This document shows, one piece after another, positions 1 through 5,778 of a stretch of DNA of 12,926 nt (position 1 is its first letter; each line of letters begins with the position of its first letter). The stretch is from NCBI GenBank assembly GCA_031274335.1, contig JAISQG010000078.1, forward strand, positions 1 through 12,926, given 5' to 3'. The position numbers and the translations under genes were made by a program. A model generated the notes under the pieces. That model was given only the letters and a program-made list of their open reading frames with translations. It had not been told where the DNA came from and ran no database searches. Source of the stretch: Gracilibacteraceae bacterium. Its GTDB lineage: Bacteria; Bacillota; Desulfitobacteriia; Desulfitobacteriales; Syntrophobotulaceae.

Positions 1-573
1 AAGGTCTTCGTCCACGTCGTTGCCCACCATGAGACATTCCGTCGGCAAACGACCTATTTTCTCCAATATTTCCCTGTAATAAGACGGATTCGGCTTGCAG
101 TGCCGGAAATTTTCGTAAGCCGTAACCAGGATAAAATCGTCTTCCCTCAGCCCCGCCCAACGCATCCGCGCGCGAGTCGCGATTTCCGGGTAGAGGGGGT
201 TGGAGGCCAGCACGAGGCTGTAGCCCTTCTCCCGCAGCAAGGCAGTCACCTCCGCTGCCAACGGCGTGTACCCGGTCTCGGAGCGGAGTTCGTTGTAGCG
301 GCCGCGGTAAAATTCGTCGAAAGCCGACTTCCGGCCGAGCACTTCTTCACCGAGAAGCGAGGCGAAAACCTGCCAAAAGCGCGTTTCGTTCGTATGGCCG
401 CCGTCGTTGCTGATCATGGCTTCCGTGCCACGCCAGATGGCTTCCCGCATGACCTGGGGCTCGTAATACCCGGCAAAATGAACGCCCGCCAGCTGCATGT
501 AGGCCGTGATGTAGTGATCTTGATTCATGGGTAAAAGAGTGCCGTCCAAGTCAAATAAGATTGTGTTTATCAT
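1..573 (-). CDS. HAD-superfamily hydrolase (phosphatase-like), 3' end outside window
   Basis: Reading leftward from ATG at 573, 191 codons stay open to the window edge, so the C-terminus is missing. Motif I is FDLDGT (residues 7-12, nucleophile Asp8 and acid/base Asp10). Motif II is probably the Ser in LASNP (about residue 124). The motif III lysine is in CKPNPSYY (Lys160), and motif IV is VGNDVDED (183-190), which binds Mg2+ in this family. About 100 residues between motifs I and II form a helical cap, as in subfamily I HAD phosphatases such as phosphoglycolate phosphatase. These proteins dephosphorylate small cytoplasmic metabolites; the substrate cannot be read from the sequence. AGGAG lies 5 bases before the ATG, supporting this start. 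The gene follows flavodoxin on the same strand but is separated from it by a terminator, so it probably has its own promoter; I saw only weak candidates. Confidence 0.9.
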   Translation of the reverse strand, partial: MINTILFDLDGTLLPMNQDHYITAYMQLAGVHFAGYYEPQVMREAIWRGTEAMISNDGGHTNETRFWQVFASLLGEEVLGRKSAFDEFYRGRYNELRSETGYTPLAAEVTALLREKGYSLVLASNPLYPEIATRARMRWAGLREDDFILVTAYENFRHCKPNPSYYREILEKIGRLPTECLMVGNDVDEDL

Positions 574-720
574 ATATGCTCCTGTAAGCTGTTAAAATTT
601 TCTTCCTTATCATATACATGGAATGGCCGCCCGGGAAAACGCCCAGCTGATTCCCGTTATAGTATTTCCACGCTGCCGCGCAAAAACCTTTTTCCTTCTT
701 TCCGCCGCTTCGGAGTTTAC

Positions 721-750
721 ACAAAGAAAAAAGCAATCCAGGAGGATTGC
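721..750 (-). terminator. Rho-independent terminator of the flavodoxin gene
   Basis: On the minus strand a perfect 7-bp stem (GCAATCC/GGATTGC, 733-739 with 744-750) and a 4-base loop are followed by six T (732-727) and a T-rich tail. It lies 42 bases beyond the flavodoxin stop, the usual place for an intrinsic terminator. Confidence 0.85.
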
Positions 751-791
751 TGAAATGAGGAAGGAAGAAAACTCGAACAGGCGAAATCGCA

Positions 792-1217
792 TCATTCCGC
801 TGCCAACAGCCTCCCCAGGCTCTTGCAGCGTTCAATGTCGTCACCCACAGGCGCTTCGTTTACAATAAGCCCGTCCGCCAGCAGCTCGGCGCCGGCGTCC
901 CGCATCCGCTGAACCCAGTCCCGCATCCATTGTCCGTCTCCCCAGCCGTATGATCCGAACAGCGCCATCTTTTTGCCCTTAATCGCGTTTTCGATGGAGG
1001 CCACATAAGGTTCAAACTCATCTTCTTCCAGAACTTCGTCACCCATTGACGGGCACCCCAAAGCCAAGACGTCGCACGCGCCGACGTCTCGCGGATCCGC
1101 CTCATCCACAGACTTGACTTCAACCTCGCTCCCGGCGTCCCTGGCGCCATCCGCGATCAAGTCCGCCATTTCTTCTGTGTTTCCGGTTCCGCTCCAATAA
1201 ATAACAGTCAACTTCAT
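792..1217 (-). CDS. Flavodoxin, short-chain
   Basis: A 141-residue FMN-binding electron carrier of the cytoplasm. In this family flavodoxin replaces ferredoxin in low-potential electron transfer when iron is scarce. The phosphate-binding loop is WSGTGNTEEMA (residues 8-18). The 50s loop is GCPSMGDEVLEE. The second isoalloxazine loop is FGSYGWGDGQWM, whose Tyr/Trp stack on the flavin in relatives. Length and motifs match the short-chain flavodoxins of anaerobes and are strikingly like the one known from Megasphaera elsdenii. AGGAGG lies 8 bases before the ATG. The gene is monocistronic: own promoter upstream (1299-1327) and terminator downstream (721-750). Its promoter carries two near-identical palindromic boxes, suggesting repression by a metal-dependent regulator. 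Redox partners cannot be told from the sequence. Confidence 0.96.
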   Translation of the reverse strand: MKLTVIYWSGTGNTEEMADLIADGARDAGSEVEVKSVDEADPRDVGACDVLALGCPSMGDEVLEEDEFEPYVASIENAIKGKKMALFGSYGWGDGQWMRDWVQRMRDAGAELLADGLIVNEAPVGDDIERCKSLGRLLAAE

Positions 1218-1275
1218 CGGAAAAACCTCCTGGATTATTTGGCAGGTTCAGACTGACGAGCCTGCGGCAGATTGA

Positions 1276-1315
1276 TAAGCTTATGCTAACTGAATATAAG
1301 TTTAGCTTACGCTAA
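1276..1315 (-). promoter_or_regulatory. Two TTAGC-N4-GCTAA-like operator boxes at the flavodoxin promoter
   Basis: On the forward strand the upstream box reads TTAGC-TTAC-GCTAA (1302-1315), a perfect 5-bp inverted repeat. The second reads TAAGC-TTAT-GCTAA (1276-1289), the same element with a half-site mismatch. Centres are 26 bp apart. The first overlaps the spacer and -10, and the second sits just past the expected transcription start, so bound protein would block RNA polymerase. Alternating TTAG/CTAA half-sites recall operators of DtxR/IdeR/MntR-type metal repressors. That assignment is an inference; the repeats themselves are seen. Confidence 0.6.
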
Positions 1316-1327
1316 CTCTTTTGTCAA
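1299..1327 (-). promoter_or_regulatory. Sigma-A-type promoter for flavodoxin
   Basis: On the minus strand a consensus -35 TTGACA (1327-1322), a 17-bp spacer and a -10 TAAACT (1304-1299) place the transcription start near 1292, about 75 bases before the ATG. The -10 coincides with one arm of the operator box. Confidence 0.7.
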
Positions 1328-1387
1328 GCCTATCAGGAGATTTTTTTGCAGATTTGACAAATTTTGAACTGTTATCCGGCTTTCGCC

Positions 1388-1999
1388 TCACGCATTGGCG
1401 GCGGCGGGCGCTTTTTCCATAACCTGATCCACAATGCCGTATGCTTTTGCTTCATCCGCGGTCATATAATGATCACGATCCGTGTCTTGCGCGACACGTT
1501 CCAAGGGCTGGCCGGTGCGCTCCGAGAGAATGCGGTTCATTTTGTCCTTTATTTTGAGCAGCTGTCTGGTGTGGATTTCGATTTCCGTCGCCTGGCCGGA
1601 AAGACCGCCGCCGCCGATGATAGGCTGGTGAATCAAAATTTCCGAGTTGGGCAGCGCCGTCCGCTTGCCCTTGGCGCCGGCCGCGAGCAGGAAGGCCCCC
1701 ATGCTGGCCGCGTTGCCGATGCAAATCGTCTGGATGTCGGAGCGGACATACTGCATGGTGTCATAAATGGCCATGCCGGCGGAAATCGAGCCGCCGGGAC
1801 TGTTGATGTAAACGGCGATGTCCTTATCCGGATCCTCCGCTTCCAGGAAGAGCATTTGCGCCACGATGAGATTGGCCACGTCGTCCGAAATCGGCCCGCC
1901 CAAGAAGATGATGCGGTCTTTCAGCAGGCGGGAGTAGATGTCATAAGAACGCTCGCCGCGATTGGTTTGCTCTATGACCATGGGAACCAGGTAGCTCAT
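1388..1999 (-). CDS. clpP: ATP-dependent Clp protease proteolytic subunit ClpP
   Basis: A 203-residue serine peptidase that forms the tetradecameric chamber fed by ClpX or ClpC ATPases. It degrades misfolded, tagged and regulatory proteins in the cytoplasm. The catalytic triad is Ser99 ([11 protein letters not shown]), His124 (ILIHQP) and Asp176 (last Asp of DTDRD). The oxyanion/ring region [18 protein letters not shown] is intact. I start at [11 protein letters not shown], not the upstream ATG at 2020. GGAGG (2012-2008) lies 8 bases before the ATG at 1999, the N-terminus matches the family, and the promoter's expected start near 2022 leaves no leader for the earlier ATG. The loop after HQP ([11 protein letters not shown]) is three residues longer than in Bacillus subtilis ClpP. 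The operator upstream indicates CtsR control by heat and protein stress. No clpX is adjacent in this window. Confidence 0.97.
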   Translation of the reverse strand: MSYLVPMVIEQTNRGERSYDIYSRLLKDRIIFLGGPISDDVANLIVAQMLFLEAEDPDKDIAVYINSPGGSISAGMAIYDTMQYVRSDIQTICIGNAASMGAFLLAAGAKGKRTALPNSEILIHQPIIGGGGLSGQATEIEIHTRQLLKIKDKMNRILSERTGQPLERVAQDTDRDHYMTADEAKAYGIVDQVMEKAPAAANA

Positions 2000-2028
2000 A
2001 GCAATAACCTCCGTTTTCATTTTTATAT

Positions 2029-2057
2029 ATTATACAACAAAGGTCAAAAAAGGTCAA
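2029..2057 (-). promoter_or_regulatory. Sigma-A-type promoter for clpP
   Basis: On the minus strand -35 TTGACC (2057-2052), a 17-bp spacer and a perfect -10 TATAAT (2034-2029). Expected start near 2022, about 23 bases before the chosen ATG. Confidence 0.85.
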
Positions 2058-2058
2058 A
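2042..2058 (+). promoter_or_regulatory. CtsR operator at clpP
   Basis: Forward strand GGTCAAA-AAA-GGTCAAA is a perfect match to the CtsR heptamer tandem repeat (RGTCAAA-NAN-RGTCAAA). It covers the -35 element and most of the spacer, the arrangement used by CtsR to repress clp genes in Firmicutes until heat or protein stress. Confidence 0.9.
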
Positions 2059-2129
2059 CGTCCTGATTGAAACGGGTGAAAAATATTTTGCTGAACGTCT
2101 TCGCATTTCCATCTCATCATACGAGTCCT

Positions 2130-2618
2130 TCATTGCCGGAGCAGAAAATCAGCGATTCCCCGCGCGTCGTCCAGATGAAATACCGGTTTTCCCGCCGCGA
2201 GATCCGGGATGTCTGTCGCCACGGCCAACAGGCGTTCGCCGCCGCTTATGACGCTTTCCCCCTTTTCCCGACGCACGACTTCAATCCGCGGCAGCGGACC
2301 GGCCTTGAAGCCCTCGACCAGGATGATGTCCACATCCTCAATCAGGGCCAGCACGGCGAGCAAGTCTTTTTTCTCCTCTGTGCGCTGAATCAGAGCGTAT
2401 TGCTGCCCGGAGACGATAGCCGCCGCCCGCGCGCCCGCCTGCATGAAACGCCAGGTATCTTTGCCCTCGTGGTCGATCTGAAAGCGATGGGCGTCGTCCT
2501 TCACCGTGCCGACACGCAGCCCGCGCCGCGTGAATTCAGCGATCAGCTTTTCCATCAGCGTCGTCTTGCCCGTGCCGGAGGAGGCGGCCACTATGGAAAA
2601 CGCCGGTATTTTACTCAT
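2130..2618 (-). CDS. mobB: Molybdopterin-guanine dinucleotide biosynthesis protein B (MobB-type P-loop GTPase)
   Basis: 162 residues. MobB binds GTP and assists MobA in attaching GMP to molybdenum cofactor; it is an accessory, not the transferase. Walker A is AASSGTGKTT (11-20). It is followed by the family block GTVKDDAHRF...HEGKDTWRFMQAGA, in which the His/Asp/Lys-Asp-Thr pattern is typical of MobB, and by the Walker B-like ILVEGFK. Length is normal. I start at MSKIPAF (ATG 2618): it overlaps the stop of the upstream anfO-like gene by 8 bases (ATGAGTAA), pointing to translational coupling. The longer frame to 2657 would run inside that gene. No mobA or other moa/moe gene is in view. The operon partner (anfO-like) and tolC-like gene suggest a role in metal-cofactor handling, which is inference. 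Confidence 0.9.
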   Translation of the reverse strand: MSKIPAFSIVAASSGTGKTTLMEKLIAEFTRRGLRVGTVKDDAHRFQIDHEGKDTWRFMQAGARAAAIVSGQQYALIQRTEEKKDLLAVLALIEDVDIILVEGFKAGPLPRIEVVRREKGESVISGGERLLAVATDIPDLAAGKPVFHLDDARGIADFLLRQ

Positions 2619-3246
2619 GGCATAATATGGGGCGGATGACCAGACGGCAACGCCCATCCTCCATTTTTTCGCATGTATAGCTTAACCTTCCGTCCGGCAG
2701 GCTTTGCTCGATCCAAGGCGGCAAATGCGCGCAAATCACGGTCAATTCGTAAAAAGCGCCGGCGAGAAACTCCCGCAAAGCCATTTTGGACGTGATTTCG
2801 GGGTGGAGCGCGCTCAGGCGCGTGAAGTCCAGAAAATAGTGCCCTTCTTCTCCGCGCCGCACCGGCGCGAGCGGGCAGTCATCCTCAGGCGGGACTGCGG
2901 ATTCCAGTTCCCGGCATATTTCGTCAAAGAGCGCGGAAGACAAGGCGGGCACCTCAAAAATGGCAAAACCCGCCTGGTTAAGTATCTGATACGGCGCGCC
3001 GGAAAGCGTGCGGGCGGCGACGACACGGCAGGCATCGCCCAATTCCGCGATCAGGGCGCGAAAACCGGCGCGGGCGGCGGCCAGCGACGAAAAATCCGCG
3101 CCATAAGGAATGACGCGTGTCAGGCGCCATTCCCCGGCTTCCGCGCCGCTGTTTTCGCGGGCATAAAGCCGAACGCTTTTCCCCGCCTCCGGGCTGGACG
3201 GCTGGCCGTCCCCGTCGGTAATAACAGCGATTTGGCCGATCTTCAC
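2611..3246 (-). CDS. anfO: AnfO-family protein (Fe-only nitrogenase accessory protein family)
   Basis: 211 residues, cytoplasmic, no signal peptide. I recognise the AnfO family by its layout: an N-terminal strand MKIGQIAVITDGDGQ; a middle block with a 'GDACRVVAARTLSGAPY' segment and 'LNQAGFAIFEV'; and a C-terminal block GHYFLDFTRLSALHPEITSK followed by FYELTVICAHLPPWIEQSL. AnfO was named as an accessory gene next to the Fe-only nitrogenase genes in Azotobacter-type anf loci; its biochemical role is not settled. No anfHDGK or nif gene lies in this window, so a nitrogenase role here is unproven. The start is GTG at 3246 with AAGGA 9 bases upstream. The gene begins 16 bases after the tolC-like stop and overlaps mobB by 8 bases, so all three are one operon. 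It is recognised from memory of the family, so a profile search should confirm it. Confidence 0.75.
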   Translation of the reverse strand: MKIGQIAVITDGDGQPSSPEAGKSVRLYARENSGAEAGEWRLTRVIPYGADFSSLAAARAGFRALIAELGDACRVVAARTLSGAPYQILNQAGFAIFEVPALSSALFDEICRELESAVPPEDDCPLAPVRRGEEGHYFLDFTRLSALHPEITSKMALREFLAGAFYELTVICAHLPPWIEQSLPDGRLSYTCEKMEDGRCRLVIRPILCHE

Positions 3247-3262
3247 GCTATTTTTTCCTTTT

Positions 3263-4447
3263 TCAGCCTGCTCCTCCGCTTGAAGCGGTCAAGCCGAACG
3301 TTCCCCATTCATAATTGTTGTATGCTTGATAGAAATCGTTATAAGCCGTCTTATAGGCGGCATCCGCGTCCTGAAACGCGCTTTTTTCCGACAGGTACTG
3401 CACTTCGGACATCATGCCGAGCTCGTATTTAAGCGCGGCAAAAGCGAATTGCTGGCCGGCCGCGGTCTGACTGGCGCTCGCGACAGCCAGCGCCCGCTGT
3501 TTGTCGATAAGCGTCATATAGAGCGAGCGCATGTTTTCTTTGTAGCCGGCCCGCGCGTAAGCTATTCCGTGGTCGTCGTCGGCTTGCAGGGCGCTGCGCA
3601 CGTCATAACTCCGGTCGGAGTATTTTTCCGTGTCCGCGGCCCAATCGATGGCGGAGACGGCCTCGCTGTTTATGACGGGCACGCTGCCCACGCGCAAAGC
3701 GTGTCCGGCATCCTGGCCGATATTGACGTTAATTTGCCGAACCAGGGCTTCCTCGCTGTTTTTCAGCTGGGTGAGGCCGTTATCCATTTCGCGCAGCCCG
3801 ATTTCGGCCCGCGTGACGTCAATGGTGATGTTCATGCCCAGATTTTGCTGGAGCCGGGCAATGGCCAGGCTTTTTTCCAGCAGAGCCCTTTTGGTCTCCA
3901 AGGCAAGGCGCTGCTCCCGCAGGGAATTATATGAAATGTACAATCCCTCCATCGCGCTCACCAGGCTGTCCCCGGCTTTTTCCACGCTGAGGGAGGCGCT
4001 GTCCAGCTGCCCGGAAACAGAGTTCATCGTGGCGGAAAGGCTGGCCGCCTGCATTTGCACGGTCGCAATCTGCGTGTTCAGGAGCGTGTAAACGTCATAA
4101 GCCACCTTGTACACTGCCGGGCCCTGGGCCGCCCAGACCGCGTCATTGAAGCCAATGGAGCCGTCGGGCCGCGGTGCGACATAACCGGCCATCGCCGCCT
4201 GCAACTGGGCGATCAGATCGGTAAACACGGCGCCCGATCCGCCTCCCGGCACATACAGGGAATTCTCGCTGGCGATGAACATGTCGTTGCGGTTATAGAC
4301 CAGAGAGGGAATGTCCTTGAATTCCAGCACATCGACTATTTCCGGGTTGGTATCCGGCAGTATTTCCACCCTGGCCCAGGCGCCGGCCGGAGCCAAAAAC
4401 AGCGCTATCATCGTTATGAGCAGCGCGGCGGTGATTTTTTTCCTCAT
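3263..4447 (-). CDS. TolC-family outer membrane efflux-type protein
   Basis: 394 residues. The first 25 residues, from MRKKITAALLI through a hydrophobic core to APAGAWA, form a signal peptide with likely cleavage after AWA. The rest is dominated by long amphipathic helices in two similar halves: one around residues 150-250 (LYISYNSLREQRLALETKRA onward) and one around 305-385 (LYMTLIDKQRALAVASASQ to NNYEWGTFGL). This is the duplicated helical-hairpin pattern of outer membrane factors, which trimerise as a channel spanning outer membrane and periplasm. The sequence before the first coiled-coil is longer and more divergent than usual. Start choice: a good promoter at 4549-4521 excludes the earlier ATG at 4549, and AAGGTG lies 8 bases before the ATG at 4447. 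No periplasmic adaptor or inner-membrane pump gene is nearby. It is first in an operon with anfO-like and mobB. Confidence 0.85.
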   Translation of the reverse strand: MRKKITAALLITMIALFLAPAGAWARVEILPDTNPEIVDVLEFKDIPSLVYNRNDMFIASENSLYVPGGGSGAVFTDLIAQLQAAMAGYVAPRPDGSIGFNDAVWAAQGPAVYKVAYDVYTLLNTQIATVQMQAASLSATMNSVSGQLDSASLSVEKAGDSLVSAMEGLYISYNSLREQRLALETKRALLEKSLAIARLQQNLGMNITIDVTRAEIGLREMDNGLTQLKNSEEALVRQINVNIGQDAGHALRVGSVPVINSEAVSAIDWAADTEKYSDRSYDVRSALQADDDHGIAYARAGYKENMRSLYMTLIDKQRALAVASASQTAAGQQFAFAALKYELGMMSEVQYLSEKSAFQDADAAYKTAYNDFYQAYNNYEWGTFGLTASSGGAG

Positions 4448-4520
4448 TATAAACGCACCTTTCCTTCCTGGTGAACAATCAAGAGCGCCGTCCTCGGCCC
4501 GGCTATTTGTCAACCACTTC

Positions 4521-4549
4521 ATTCTAAACATATTACCGCATTGTGTCAA
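4521..4549 (-). promoter_or_regulatory. Sigma-A-type promoter for the tolC-anfO-mobB operon
   Basis: On the minus strand -35 TTGACA (4549-4544), 17-bp spacer, -10 TAGAAT (4526-4521). Expected start near 4514, about 67 bases before the tolC-like ATG. It begins 26 bases beyond the thiS stop. Confidence 0.8.
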
Positions 4550-4574
4550 GACATTTCAGGCAAACGGGTGCAGA

Positions 4575-4769
4575 TTATCCCCCGCCGACGAAATGCACTA
4601 TTTCCAGCGTGTCGCCGTCGCGCAGGCGCACCGTCCCGTAATTCGTCCGCGGAACGACGGCGCCGTTCCACTCTACGGCAACCCGCTCCGGCGTATACCC
4701 TTCCGTCCGCAGATACTCCGCAAGCGTGACCGGTTCCTTCAGTTCCCTCTGCTGCCCGTTGACCCGCAT
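4575..4769 (-). CDS. thiS: Sulfur carrier protein ThiS
   Basis: 64 residues with a ubiquitin-like fold. ThiS is adenylated and thiocarboxylated at its C-terminal Gly (by ThiF and a sulfur donor) and hands sulfur to ThiG to make the thiazole of thiamine. The sequence ends EIVHFVGGG, the diagnostic tail with the terminal Gly-Gly. MRVNGQQREL and the LRDGDTLEIVHF strand are typical, and the length is that of the family. I start at MRVNG (ATG 4769, GGAGG 4 bases upstream); the longer frame to 4841 starts inside the promoter. Unusually, no thiG, thiF or thiH is adjacent. Because MoaD and tungsten/molybdenum sulfur carriers share the fold and tail, the partner pathway is not certain, but the tail motif favours ThiS. 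It is transcribed from its own promoter (4813-4841). Confidence 0.9.
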   Translation of the reverse strand: MRVNGQQRELKEPVTLAEYLRTEGYTPERVAVEWNGAVVPRTNYGTVRLRDGDTLEIVHFVGGG

Positions 4770-4812
4770 AAAACCTCCCGAAATCCTGCTTGGCCCCAAT
4801 GCTTTCACTTCG

Positions 4813-4841
4813 ATTTTACCAAAAAACACGCGTTTTGGCAA
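4813..4841 (-). promoter_or_regulatory. Sigma-A-type promoter for thiS
   Basis: On the minus strand -35 TTGCCA (4841-4836), 17-bp spacer, -10 TAAAAT (4818-4813). Expected start near 4806, about 37 bases before the ATG. No TPP riboswitch fits in so short a leader. Confidence 0.65.
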
Positions 4842-4883
4842 TAGGCTCTTTGTCTGTTGAGACTGCGCTCTGCGTCTTGGGTC

Positions 4884-4912
4884 TTGACTGGCCTGGCGAT
4901 ATATGCGATAAT
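4884..4912 (+). promoter_or_regulatory. Promoter of the tetR-type gene
   Basis: -35 TTGACT (4884-4889), 17-bp spacer, -10 GATAAT (4907-4912). The operator palindrome (4907-4924) begins in the -10, so the regulator probably represses its own gene. Confidence 0.65.
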
Positions 4913-4924
4913 GAATTCATTCAC
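4907..4924 (+). promoter_or_regulatory. Candidate TetR operator, copy 1
   Basis: GATAATGAATTCATTCAC matches the downstream copy at 5741-5758 at 15 of 18 positions. The core AATGAATTCATT is a perfect palindrome. It overlaps the tetR -10 element. Confidence 0.65.
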
Positions 4925-4966
4925 TTATTTATGCTTAATTGATTCTTGTTCGATACGAGGTTTGCT

Positions 4967-5584
4967 ATGGTCAGAATAACAAAACCCACTGAAATCCGAA
5001 AACAAGAGATTATTGAAACTGCCTTGGGGCTATTTCAGGAAAAAGGCTATGAAAACACGACCATACAAGACATAGCGGAGCGAATGAATGTGGCGCAAGG
5101 ATTATGCTATCGATATTTCAAATCTAAACAAGAAATATTCTCTGCTACGTCCGATTTCTATGCCGCTTCGTTTGTCGAGCATCTCAGCGCACCTATAACA
5201 GATGATTTGAACATTGTCCAGAAGTTTAACCTCACCGTCAAGCGGTTGCTTGATTACGGAATCAAACACGAGGAGTTTGAATCCACGTTCAAAAAAGAAC
5301 CGGAAATAAGTTTTGCCCGATTGCAAAGTGTGATTATTCGTTTTGTGAATTTGATGATACCTATTGTAGAACAGGGCGTGAATCAAGGGATTTTTCAATG
5401 CGACGATGTTCAGACAACAGTAAAGTTCTTGACTTTTGGGATTGCCAACACGATTCATTCCGATATGCCATCCCAAAACGCTCATGAGCATATTTTGGCA
5501 TATGCCCCGGTAATGGCTGACATTTGCAGGTGTGTATTAAAAACGGACAATAAAGATATTGGCATGGGATGGGACGCTTTATAG
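4967..5584 (+). CDS. TetR/AcrR-family transcriptional regulator
   Basis: 205 residues. The N-terminal helix-turn-helix is classical: residues 11-60 contain RKQEIIETALGLFQEKGYEN, then TTIQDIAERMNVAQGLCYRYF and KSKQEIF. The remainder is the variable helical ligand-binding and dimerisation domain; the inducer cannot be predicted. I start at ATG 4967 (MVRITKP), with GAGG 6 bases upstream, rather than the TTG at 4946, which has no matching ribosome site. Its sequence is visibly AT-richer than the genes on both sides, as is the next gene, which suggests acquisition together. Two near-identical palindromes, one on its own promoter and one on the promoter of the methyltransferase-like gene, make that operon and itself the likely targets. 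The regulator looks intact although both target genes appear broken. Confidence 0.93.
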   Translation: MVRITKPTEIRKQEIIETALGLFQEKGYENTTIQDIAERMNVAQGLCYRYFKSKQEIFSATSDFYAASFVEHLSAPITDDLNIVQKFNLTVKRLLDYGIKHEEFESTFKKEPEISFARLQSVIIRFVNLMIPIVEQGVNQGIFQCDDVQTTVKFLTFGIANTIHSDMPSQNAHEHILAYAPVMADICRCVLKTDNKDIGMGWDAL

Positions 5585-5654
5585 CACTTTTTTATGCGTC
5601 ACATTGAAAGGCAAGGAAGCAAAATGTAGTGTCCTTTTCATAACGCTTCACATT

Positions 5655-5700
5655 GTTCCAAGGCTATCACCGACTGTTTTCGGTTGGAATAGCTTTTTTT
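5655..5700 (+). terminator. Intrinsic terminator after the tetR-type gene
   Basis: An interrupted stem (GCTAT 5663-5667 with ATAGC 5689-5693; ACCGA 5669-5673 with TCGGT 5680-5684) is followed by seven T (5694-5700). TTCCAA/TTGGAA (5656-5661 with 5684-5689) could form an alternative stem. It separates tetR from the next promoter. Confidence 0.7.
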
Positions 5701-5711
5701 CATTTCACCTA

Positions 5712-5740
5712 TTGACAGGGCAGACGGAAAAGTATATCAT
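5712..5740 (+). promoter_or_regulatory. Promoter of the methyltransferase-like operon
   Basis: -35 TTGACA (5712-5717), 17-bp spacer, -10 TATCAT (5735-5740). The start is expected near 5747, inside the operator that follows directly. Confidence 0.75.
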
Positions 5741-5758
5741 GTGAATGAATACATTCAC
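5741..5758 (+). promoter_or_regulatory. Candidate TetR operator, copy 2
   Basis: GTGAATG-AATA-CATTCAC has perfect 7-bp inverted arms. It abuts the -10 and spans the expected transcription start, a position at which binding would repress. It shares 15 of 18 bases with the copy on the tetR promoter. Confidence 0.75.
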
Positions 5759-5778
5759 TATGTAAAGGAGAAATGTGT

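Noticed and set aside
1388..2020. Upstream ATG of clpP at 2020
   Set aside because: It lies about two bases from the expected transcription start, and the Shine-Dalgarno sequence is located inside the extension. ATG 1999 fits the family N-terminus.
4819..4839. CCAAAA...TTTTGG inverted repeat at the thiS promoter, considered as an operator or terminator
   Set aside because: Six-base AT-rich arms with an 8-base loop and no T tract; it lies across the spacer and -35 of the promoter and may be chance.
4946..4966. TTG start extending the TetR protein by seven residues
   Set aside because: No ribosome site before it, while GAGG is well placed for ATG 4967, and the extra residues are not typical of the family.
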